The notes beneath the pieces were generated by a model. The model did no database searches. It was not told the DNA's origin and was given only the letters and a program-made list of their open reading frames with translations. The translations under genes were made by a program, and so were the position numbers. Of a stretch of 10,179 bases of DNA, positions 1-6,240 are shown in pieces; position 1 is the first letter of the stretch; each line of letters begins with the position of its first letter. The stretch is from Acidimicrobiaceae bacterium (GTDB lineage Bacteria > Actinomycetota > Acidimicrobiia > Acidimicrobiales > Bog-793). Location: the NCBI GenBank assembly GCA_025463965.1, contig JAODBN010000167.1:1-10179 (forward strand), given 5' to 3'.

Positions 1-437
1 CACTGCGGGGCAAGGCGGCCGTGGCCCAGGCCAAGCTCGCCTACGCCTTGTTCCGGGAGCGCTTCTCTGGCGGGCGGTGGCAGGCGCTCGCCGAGCGCGG
101 CGCCCGCCTGCAACGCCCGCTGTGGGCCTCCACCTCGACGAAGAACCCGGCCTATCCCGACCTGCTCTACGTCGACCAGCTGATCGGGCCGGACACGGTG
201 AACACGATGCCCGCCCCGACCGTGGAGGCCTTCAACGATCACGGAACGGTCGCTCGCACCGTGGACAAGGACGTCGACAAGGCCCGAGCCGATCTCGCCG
301 AGCTCGCCGAGGTGGGTGTGAAGATCGACGAGGTGACCGCCGTGCTCGAGACCGAGGGCGTGGCCGCGTTCAGCAAGTCCTTCGACGAGCTCATCGACCG
401 CCTCGGCCAGAAGGCCGCTGCGCTCGGCGCCAAGTGA
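1..437 (+). CDS. tal: Transaldolase, C-terminal part (5' end outside window)
   Basis: The reading frame is open from the left edge (first whole codon at base 3) to TGA at 435-437, giving the last 144 residues. Transaldolase moves a dihydroxyacetone unit between sedoheptulose-7-phosphate/glyceraldehyde-3-phosphate and erythrose-4-phosphate/fructose-6-phosphate in the non-oxidative pentose phosphate pathway, in the cytoplasm. The segment LWASTSTKNPAYPDLLYV, followed by LIGPDTVNTMPAPTVEAF, is the conserved C-terminal half of the long actinobacterial/cyanobacterial transaldolase (about 370 residues), so roughly 60% of the protein, including the Schiff-base lysine, lies upstream and cannot be checked. 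A GTG at 21 is in frame but internal, since the match to transaldolase continues upstream of it. The stop overlaps the next gene's GTG start by 4 nt. Identification is firm; only completeness is unknown. Confidence 0.95.
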   Translation, partial: LRGKAAVAQAKLAYALFRERFSGGRWQALAERGARLQRPLWASTSTKNPAYPDLLYVDQLIGPDTVNTMPAPTVEAFNDHGTVARTVDKDVDKARADLAELAEVGVKIDEVTAVLETEGVAAFSKSFDELIDRLGQKAAALGAK

Positions 438-1822
438 GCACCGACAGCGGGTCGCTCGAGCCCGAGGATCTCTACCGCCGCCTCCTTGCTCGGGACGCGA
501 CGCTGTGGCCCGAGGGCAACGTGTCGGCGAACCGCCTCGGTTGGCTCGACTCGCCCCGGGAGCTCGAGCGCGAGTCGAAGGAGCTCACGAAGTGGGCTGA
601 GACGATCGATCAGGACACGGTGGTGCTCCTCGGCATGGGCGGCTCCTCGCTCGGGCCCGAGGTGCTGGCGTCGGTGCGGGACTCCTTCGGCGGCAGCGGA
701 CGCCGAGTCGTGGTTTGCGACACGACCGACCCCGAGACCGTCGCCGCGGCCCCGATCGAGGACGCGTTCATGCTCGTCTCCTCGAAGTCCGGTACGACCC
801 TCGAGCCGAACGTCCTGTTCGCGCACGCCCGCAGCCGGGTAGCCGATCCGCGGCGCTACGCCGTGATCACGGACCCGGGGACGCCGCTCGCTGCCGAGGC
901 CGAGGAGATCGGGGTGGGGCGCCTGTTCCAGAACCGCCCCGACATCGGCGGGCGCTACTCGGTCCTCTCCTACTTCGGGCTCGTGCCCGCCGTGCTCGCC
1001 GGTTACGACATCGGCGAGCTGTGCGGGCGCGTTCTCGAGGTCGATGGCGAGGACGCGGTACGGCTCGGACTGGAGATGGGCCGCGCTGCGCTGGAGGGAC
1101 GAGACAAGGCCACCCTCGTCGTCCCCGAGGTTCAGCGGGCGCTCGGTCTCTGGCTGGAGCAGCTGATCGCGGAGTCCACCGGCAAGCAGGGAACCGGATG
1201 CGTTCCCGTGCCGACGAGCGAACAGGAGCGAGGCGAAGACCGGCACCTGATCGACGTCTCCCTCACGTCGGCCCACGAGCTGGGCGAGACGTTCTACCGC
1301 TTCGAGCTTGCGACCGCAGCCGCCGGCCACGCGCTCGGGATCGATCCCTTCGACGAGCCGAACGTCGCCGAGTCCAAGGCCAACACCAACCGGGTGCTCG
1401 AGAACCTGCCGCTCCCAGAGGTGCCCACGAGCGAGCCCGGCGCCCTGTGGGACTACCTCGAGGAGACGGTGCAGCCGCGTGACTACGTGAGCCTGCAGGC
1501 GTACCTGCCGTACGGGAGCGAGGCGAAGCTCGAACAGCTGCGCCATAAGGTCCGAGACCGTTTCGGAGGCATGGCGGTCACCGCCGGATACGGGCCACGC
1601 TTTCTTCACTCGACCGGCCAGCTTCACAAGGGCGGCCCGAACGAGGTGGTGGCGGTACAGCTCGTGCGCCGCAGCCCGGCGCCGCAGCTGCCGATCCCCG
1701 GCAAGCCCTACGACTTCGCCACGCTGATCTCGGCCCAGGCGATCGGGGACCTGCAGAGCCTGGAGGCACACGGCCGCCGGTGCAGCCGGGTGAGCCTCGA
1801 CGACCTGAGCGAGCTGCTGTAG
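434..1822 (+). CDS. pgi: Glucose-6-phosphate isomerase (Tal-Pgi fusion-like type)
   Basis: Predicted 462 residues. It interconverts glucose-6-phosphate and fructose-6-phosphate, letting F6P made by transaldolase/transketolase re-enter the oxidative branch. Visible motifs: GMGGSSLG (67-74) and SKSGTT (117-122), the sugar-phosphate-binding SIS-fold signatures; GGRYSVLS (172-179); ESTGKQ (247-252), holding the likely catalytic Glu247; EPNVAESK (308-315), with Lys315 at the position of the family's catalytic lysine; and FLHSTGQLHKGGPN (390-403). The last two blocks are characteristic of the isomerase half of bifunctional transaldolase/phosphoglucose isomerase proteins rather than the 550-residue E. 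coli type. I chose GTG 434 because it gives the GTGA overlap with the tal stop and the family match begins just after it. The frame is open further upstream to 77, but that part is a low-quality Arg/Ala-rich shadow of tal. No good Shine-Dalgarno precedes GTG 434, so translational coupling to tal is likely. Confidence 0.94.
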   Translation: MSTDSGSLEPEDLYRRLLARDATLWPEGNVSANRLGWLDSPRELERESKELTKWAETIDQDTVVLLGMGGSSLGPEVLASVRDSFGGSGRRVVVCDTTDPETVAAAPIEDAFMLVSSKSGTTLEPNVLFAHARSRVADPRRYAVITDPGTPLAAEAEEIGVGRLFQNRPDIGGRYSVLSYFGLVPAVLAGYDIGELCGRVLEVDGEDAVRLGLEMGRAALEGRDKATLVVPEVQRALGLWLEQLIAESTGKQGTGCVPVPTSEQERGEDRHLIDVSLTSAHELGETFYRFELATAAAGHALGIDPFDEPNVAESKANTNRVLENLPLPEVPTSEPGALWDYLEETVQPRDYVSLQAYLPYGSEAKLEQLRHKVRDRFGGMAVTAGYGPRFLHSTGQLHKGGPNEVVAVQLVRRSPAPQLPIPGKPYDFATLISAQAIGDLQSLEAHGRRCSRVSLDDLSELL

Positions 1823-1908
1823 CGAGAGCCGGGTCGCGGCCCGGTTAACGTCCCAGCGCGAAAACGATCTCGAGCCGGCGGCATGGGCCCCGGTACCAGG
1901 AGGAGAGC
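1823..1908 (+). promoter_or_regulatory. pgi-gnd intergenic leader with strong ribosome binding site
   Basis: This 86-nt gap is the only break in the first 9.4 kb. It holds the hairpin above, a GTTAACG motif at 1844-1850 and AGGAGGAG at 1898-1905, a near-perfect Shine-Dalgarno 5 nt (counted from AGGAGG) before the gnd ATG at 1909. The strong site contrasts with the coupled, weakly led GTG starts elsewhere in the cluster and suggests gnd can be translated independently. I cannot identify a convincing -35/-10 pair, so a promoter for gnd-zwf-pgl here is possible but not shown. Confidence 0.5.
1827..1846 (+). terminator. GC-rich hairpin just after pgi, possible weak terminator or attenuator
   Basis: Four bases after the pgi stop, AGCCGGG (1827-1833) pairs with CCCGGTT (1840-1846) around a 6-nt loop, with one G-T wobble. 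The stem is short and is followed by AACG rather than a T-run, so it is not a textbook intrinsic terminator. It may reduce read-through from tal-pgi into gnd or stabilise the upstream mRNA end. The downstream arm overlaps a GTTAAC motif (1844-1849) that also occurs twice near 9522. Confidence 0.3.
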
Positions 1909-2832
1909 ATGCAGCTCGGCATGATTGGTCTCGGCAGGATGGGCGCGAACATGTCCGTCCGCCTGGTTCAGCACGGGCACGAGGTGGTCGGCTTCGACCC
2001 GGGCGAGGCGGCCCGCAGCAAGGTCGCCAGCGAGGGCGTCGGCACTGCCGCCAGCCTCCAGGAGCTCGTCTCCAAGCTGAAGGCGCCGCGGGTCGTGTGG
2101 GTCATGGTGCCGGCCGGCGCCCCGACCGACGAGACGGTGCACAACCTCGCTGGCCTCCTCGAATCCGGTGACGTGGTCATCGACGGAGGGAATTCCAACT
2201 ACAAGACGGCGGTGCCCTACTCCGAGGAGCTCGGCAAAAGGGGCATCCAGTTCGTCGACGCGGGGACTTCTGGCGGCGTGTGGGGCCTCGAGAACGGCTA
2301 CTGCCTGATGGTCGGCGGCACCGACGAGGCCGTCGCGATCGCGGAGCCGATCTTCCGCGACCTGGCCCCCGAGGGTGGATACGCCCACGTCGGCCCCGTC
2401 GGTGCGGGCCACTTCGTGAAGATGGTGCACAACGGGATCGAGTACGGCCTGATGCAGGCCTACTCGGAGGGCTTTGAGCTGATGGGGGCGGCCAAGGAGT
2501 TCGGCCTCGACCTCCACGAGATCGCGTCGATCTGGCGCTACGGCTCCGTCGTGCGCTCCTGGCTGCTCGAGCTCGCCGAGCTGGCGCTTCGGCCCGGATC
2601 GGGCTTCGAGGACATCGAGGGCTACGTAGAGGACTCTGGAGAGGGTCGCTGGACCGTGCAGGAAGCCGTCGAGCGTGGCGTGCCCGCCCCGGTGATGACC
2701 GAGTCGCTCTATCGGCGCTTCGAGTCGCGCGAGACGAACTCGTTCTCCAACCGGATGCTGGCCGCACTGCGCAACCAGTTCGGGGGACATGCCGTCGAGC
2801 GGGCGTCTGCCGAGCAAGGTACGCCGCGGTGA
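1909..2832 (+). CDS. gnd: 6-phosphogluconate dehydrogenase, decarboxylating, short GntZ/YqeC type
   Basis: 307 residues, ATG with an excellent RBS. It oxidises and decarboxylates 6-phosphogluconate to ribulose-5-phosphate, the last oxidative step. Motifs: Rossmann GLGRMG (7-12), GGNS (93-96), SGG (121-123, substrate phosphate/catalytic loop), and GHFVKMVHNGIEYG (167-180) with catalytic Lys171, substrate-binding Asn175 and Glu178. The C-terminus has SNRMLAALRNQFGGH (280-294). The length of about 300 residues, against about 470 for the E. coli/eukaryotic enzyme, places it in the short class. At the end of the second beta strand the sequence is GFDPGEAARSK, with Asp30 where NADP-specific long-type enzymes carry NRT; an acidic residue there usually favours NAD+. 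NAD+ preference is inference from that one region. The stop overlaps the zwf GTG start by 4 nt. Confidence 0.95.
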   Translation: MQLGMIGLGRMGANMSVRLVQHGHEVVGFDPGEAARSKVASEGVGTAASLQELVSKLKAPRVVWVMVPAGAPTDETVHNLAGLLESGDVVIDGGNSNYKTAVPYSEELGKRGIQFVDAGTSGGVWGLENGYCLMVGGTDEAVAIAEPIFRDLAPEGGYAHVGPVGAGHFVKMVHNGIEYGLMQAYSEGFELMGAAKEFGLDLHEIASIWRYGSVVRSWLLELAELALRPGSGFEDIEGYVEDSGEGRWTVQEAVERGVPAPVMTESLYRRFESRETNSFSNRMLAALRNQFGGHAVERASAEQGTPR

Positions 2833-4397
2833 GCGCGAGCGACCACCCCGACGTCCCGCCGATCGAGCCGGAGCTGCAGGCGGCGCTCGAGCGTGCGGCG
2901 GCCGAGGCGAAGGCGCCGGACGCCCGCCATCCAGAGCCTCTGGCGCTCGTGATCTTCGGGGCGTCGGGAGACCTCGCCTCGAGGAAGATCCTCCCCGCCC
3001 TCGCCAAGCTTGCGGCCCGGGGCTCGCTGCCAGAGCACTTCGCACTGGTCGGCGTCGCTCGGCGCGAGATGGGAGACGAGGAGTTCCGAAAGCTCTGCCT
3101 AGAGGTCGACGGGGCGCGCGACAACCCTCGCTGGGCCGAGCTTTCCCAGTGCTTCAGGTACGTGGCCGGCGACTATGCCGAGCTCGACACCTTCGGGCGA
3201 CTGACGAACGTGCTCTCGGAGGTCGACGTCAACTGCGGCACCGAGGGAAACCGCGTCTACTACCTCGCGACGATCCCGGACCTGTTCGCCACGGTCGCGC
3301 GCGGCCTCGCCGCCTACAAGGCCAACGACCCGGGACCCGGGGGCACCTTCGCCCGCCTCGTCGTGGAGAAACCGTTCGGCACCGACCTCGCGAGCTCGCG
3401 CCGGCTCGACCTCGACCTGCATGACTGCTTCCGAGAGGAGCAGATCTTCCGGATCGACCACTACATGGGAAAAGAGACGGTCCAGAACGTCCTCGCCCTG
3501 CGCTTTGCCAACACCATCTTCGAGCCGATCTGGAACCGCCGCTACGTCGACCACGTCCAGGTGACCGTGGCCGAGGAGATCGGGGTCGAGCACCGGGGGA
3601 ACTTCTACGAAAGCGCCGGGGCGCTGCGCGACATCGTGCAGAACCACGTCATGCAGGTCCTGTCGCTCACCCTCATGGAGCCCCCGTCCTCGATGGACCC
3701 CAACGCCATTCGCGACGAGAAGGTGAAGCTGCTGCGCTCAGTCGTCATCCCCTCGGTCGACCAGGAGGTCGACCACGTTGTGCGGGCCCAGTACGTGCGC
3801 GGCGTCGTAGACGGCGAGGAAGTCCTCGGCTACCGGGAGGAGGAGGGGGTCGATCCCAACTCGACGACCGAGACCTATGTGGCGATGCACCTCCAGGTGG
3901 ACAACTGGCGCTGGGCGGGGGTTCCCCTGTTCGTGCGGACGGGAAAGCGACTGAAAAAGCGTGAGACCGAGGTGTCGATGGTTTTCCAGCGCCCTCCGCA
4001 CCTGCCCTTCGCCGGCCAGCTGACCCGCGAACTGCAGCCGGACTCCCTCACCTTGCGCATCCAACCCGACGAGGGGATCAGCCTCTCGTTCGGGGCCAAG
4101 GTTCCGGGGCCGAGCTTTCGAGTGCGCAGCGTCGCAATGGACTTCTCCTACCGAGAGGCCTTCCCCGGGGGGACCGCCGAGGCTTACGAGCGCCTGCTGC
4201 TGGACGCCATGGCCGGCGACGCCACGTTGTTCATCCGAAGCGACGAGGTCCAGCAGGCCTGGCAGATCGTCGCTCCGATCCAGCAGTCCTTCGCCGAGGG
4301 CGAACCGCCGCTCGCCCGCTACCCCGCCGGCAGCTGGGGCCCCGTCGAGGCCGACCGCCTCATCGAGGCCACCGGCCGGCACTGGAGGAACCCGTGA
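2829..4397 (+). CDS. zwf: Glucose-6-phosphate 1-dehydrogenase
   Basis: 522 residues. It catalyses the first oxidative pentose phosphate step, G6P to 6-phosphoglucono-1,5-lactone with reduction of NADP+ (or NAD+). Visible: coenzyme-binding GASGDLASRK (44-53), EKPFG (180-184), substrate signature RIDHYMGKE (208-216; Met213 replaces the usual Leu) and RDIVQNH (267-273), where His273 matches the catalytic base. FVRTGKRL (368-375) and the C-terminal SDEVQQAWQIVAPI (471-484) are also typical. The first ~35 residues are an acidic, Ala-rich extension before the Rossmann fold. GTG 2829 was chosen for the GTGA overlap with gnd and an AAGG (2816-2819) upstream. In many actinobacteria zwf is followed by opcA, an allosteric partner; here pgl follows directly. 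Confidence 0.96.
   Translation: MSASDHPDVPPIEPELQAALERAAAEAKAPDARHPEPLALVIFGASGDLASRKILPALAKLAARGSLPEHFALVGVARREMGDEEFRKLCLEVDGARDNPRWAELSQCFRYVAGDYAELDTFGRLTNVLSEVDVNCGTEGNRVYYLATIPDLFATVARGLAAYKANDPGPGGTFARLVVEKPFGTDLASSRRLDLDLHDCFREEQIFRIDHYMGKETVQNVLALRFANTIFEPIWNRRYVDHVQVTVAEEIGVEHRGNFYESAGALRDIVQNHVMQVLSLTLMEPPSSMDPNAIRDEKVKLLRSVVIPSVDQEVDHVVRAQYVRGVVDGEEVLGYREEEGVDPNSTTETYVAMHLQVDNWRWAGVPLFVRTGKRLKKRETEVSMVFQRPPHLPFAGQLTRELQPDSLTLRIQPDEGISLSFGAKVPGPSFRVRSVAMDFSYREAFPGGTAEAYERLLLDAMAGDATLFIRSDEVQQAWQIVAPIQQSFAEGEPPLARYPAGSWGPVEADRLIEATGRHWRNP
4384..4388 (+). promoter_or_regulatory. Ribosome binding site for pgl inside the zwf 3' end
   Basis: GGAGG lies 5 nt before GTG 4394, within the last zwf codons. 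It supports GTG 4394 as the pgl start and shows this overlap is not purely re-initiation dependent. Confidence 0.6.
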
Positions 4398-5119
4398 GCG
4401 AGCGCCCTGACTCCCCGGGCCGTTTCGAGCTCCACGTCGTCGACGACGTCGCGAAGACCTACGCCGCGATCGCCGACGCAGCGCTCGCGCGCCACCAGAG
4501 CGGCGTGTTCCACCTCGCCACCTCCGGCGGGTCGGGCGGCCGAGCATGCATCGAGGCGATCGCCGCACAGATCCACGATCTCTCCTCGGTCGAGCTCTAC
4601 TTCGTGGACGAGCGGTGCGTGCCGCCTGACTCCCCCGACTCGAATGCTCGCAGCATCGCCGAGGGTCTTGGCGAAAAGCTTGCGACGCTCGCGGCGTTCC
4701 GTCCGATGTCGTGCGCCCTCGGAGCGCTGGCCTACGAAGACGAGCTGCTCGAGACGGGTCCCAGCTTGCAGCTGATGCAGCTCGGGATGGGTCCCGACGG
4801 CCACACGGCGTCGCTGTTTCCCGACTCTCCCGGGCTCGATGCGCCGCCAGAGCGCCTTGTGATCGAGAACCACGACCCGAGCGGACGCAACCCGCACGAT
4901 CGGCTGTCGCTCACCTACAGCGGGATCGCCCTCGCCGAGCTGGCGGTCATGACCGTCAACGGCGCCGCCAAGCACGCTGCGCTCGCCGCGATCCAGGCAG
5001 GCGAGGACCTCCCCGCGGCGCGCGTGACGGCCAAGCGTCTCGTGTGGTTGGTCGACCCGCCGGCCGCCGGTGACCTACCCGGCTCACCGCTTCCGCGAGA
5101 TCTGCTCGAGGCGCCCTGA
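4394..5119 (+). CDS. pgl: 6-phosphogluconolactonase
   Basis: 241 residues, the normal DevB/SOL-type length. It hydrolyses 6-phosphogluconolactone to 6-phosphogluconate between the Zwf and Gnd steps, completing the oxidative branch in this cluster. Motifs: LATSGGSGG (41-49), corresponding to the sugar-phosphate loop usually written SGGSTP; YFVDERCVP (69-77) with the conserved Asp-Glu-Arg; LMQLGMGPDGHTASLFP (127-143), the family hallmark with His137; and DRLSLT (169-174). The Gly-Gly after SGGS instead of Thr-Pro is a small departure, but the phosphate-loop glycines and serine remain. GTG 4394 overlaps the zwf stop by 4 nt and has a GGAGG site. The TGA stop shares its A with the next gene's ATG (TGATG). 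Confidence 0.94.
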   Translation: MSERPDSPGRFELHVVDDVAKTYAAIADAALARHQSGVFHLATSGGSGGRACIEAIAAQIHDLSSVELYFVDERCVPPDSPDSNARSIAEGLGEKLATLAAFRPMSCALGALAYEDELLETGPSLQLMQLGMGPDGHTASLFPDSPGLDAPPERLVIENHDPSGRNPHDRLSLTYSGIALAELAVMTVNGAAKHAALAAIQAGEDLPAARVTAKRLVWLVDPPAAGDLPGSPLPRDLLEAP

Positions 5120-6240
5120 TGCGTTCGGCGCGTGAGCCGGACGCGCCCTTTGAGGGAGACGTCGCCGACAAAGTCGAACAGCTCTTGGACGAGGCCGGGG
5201 TTCGGCGCAACCGCGATCTCATCCGCCGGCTGGTGCTCTCCTCGCTCCGTCTCTCCGGAGACGGCTCGGACCGCCTCGACCTCAAGATCGTCGGAACGGC
5301 GATCGGCGAGATGGGCGACGCGTTCCGGATGTTCCGCCCGTACCAGGGCGAGCCCAAGGTGACGATCTTCGGCTCGGCACGCACCGCTCCCTCGGACCGC
5401 CTCTACCAGCTGACCCGCGAGCTCGCCCGCCGGATGGCCGAGGCCGGCTGGATGGTCGTCACCGGCGCCGGGCCCGGGATCATGGCGGCGGGCCACGAGG
5501 GCGCCGGCGAGGATATGGCCATCGGGGTGAACATCCGCCTGCCCTTCGAGGCTGAGCCGAACGCGTTCATCGCGAGCAACGAGAAGCTTGTCGAGATGAA
5601 GTACTTCTTCACCCGAAAGCTCATGCTCATGAAGGAGTCGACCGGCTTTTGTTGTTTGCCAGGCGGCTTCGGCACGCTCGATGAAGCGTTCGAGCTGCTC
5701 ACCTTGCTCCAGACCGGAAAGGCCGAGCCCGTGCCGATCGTCTTCTTGGACACTCCGGGAGGCGAGTACTGGAGCGGCTTCGAGCGGTTCGTGAAGGAGG
5801 AGGTGATCGGCCACGGCCTTGCCAGCCAAGCCGACACCAGCCTCTACCGCATCACCGACGATGTGGACGAAGCGATCGAGGAGCTGCTCAGCTTCCACCG
5901 CAACTACCACTCTCGGCGATTCGTCGGCTCGGTCATGGTCATCCGGCTTCGCCATGCGCCGAGCAACGAGGACCTCAAGCGGCTCTCGGCCGAATTCGCC
6001 GACATCAGCTCGGAAAAGGGCATCTGGCGGACCGACCCCCTGCCCGCCGAACGGGCCGGCGGCGGCGACCACCTGGAGCTCCCGAGGATCGCGCTCGAGT
6101 TCGACCGGGCGAGCAACGGCCGGCTCCGCCAGCTGATCGACGCGCTCAACGCCCTCGTGCCCCCGGAGTCGCCGACCGTGCCGCCCCCGGCCGGGGAGAC
6201 CGGGACCTTCACCGGCGGCGATGAGCCCGCCCGGGAGTGA
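5119..6240 (+). CDS. LOG/TIGR00730-family protein, probable nucleotide 5'-monophosphate phosphoribohydrolase, extended form
   Basis: 373 residues; ATG at 5119 with GAGG (5108-5111) 7 nt upstream. The Rossmann core spans about 78-260: FGSAR (84-88), GAGPGIM (116-122), the conserved Arg-Lys (166-167, in FFTRKLMLM) and PGGFGTLDE (181-189), the PGGxGTxxE signature. LOG proteins cleave the N-glycosidic bond of nucleoside or cytokinin-riboside monophosphates, giving base and ribose-5-phosphate; many are mislabelled lysine decarboxylases. Typical LOGs have about 190 residues. Here ~75 residues precede the core (with DLKIVGTAIGEMGDAF at 54-69) and ~110 follow it, ending in a Pro/Gly-rich tail, so this is a long subfamily whose extensions I cannot assign. 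Its position after the oxidative pentose phosphate genes fits a role returning ribose-5-phosphate from nucleotides. Family is certain; substrate is inference. Confidence 0.85.
   Translation: MRSAREPDAPFEGDVADKVEQLLDEAGVRRNRDLIRRLVLSSLRLSGDGSDRLDLKIVGTAIGEMGDAFRMFRPYQGEPKVTIFGSARTAPSDRLYQLTRELARRMAEAGWMVVTGAGPGIMAAGHEGAGEDMAIGVNIRLPFEAEPNAFIASNEKLVEMKYFFTRKLMLMKESTGFCCLPGGFGTLDEAFELLTLLQTGKAEPVPIVFLDTPGGEYWSGFERFVKEEVIGHGLASQADTSLYRITDDVDEAIEELLSFHRNYHSRRFVGSVMVIRLRHAPSNEDLKRLSAEFADISSEKGIWRTDPLPAERAGGGDHLELPRIALEFDRASNGRLRQLIDALNALVPPESPTVPPPAGETGTFTGGDEPARE

Noticed and set aside
77..433. Upstream extension of the pgi reading frame (581-residue version)
   Set aside because: This part lies wholly over tal in another frame, is Arg/Ala/Gly-rich with no family similarity, and the isomerase match starts just after GTG 434, which gives a clean GTGA overlap.
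239..1771. 510-codon open frame on the - strand
   Set aside because: It lies opposite pgi and the end of tal, both of which show clear catalytic motifs. Long antisense frames are expected in GC-rich DNA, and the translation shows no recognisable domain.
1708..3045. 445-codon open frame on the - strand across pgi, gnd and zwf
   Set aside because: Arg/Pro/Ala-rich shadow of three well-identified + strand genes; no family motif.
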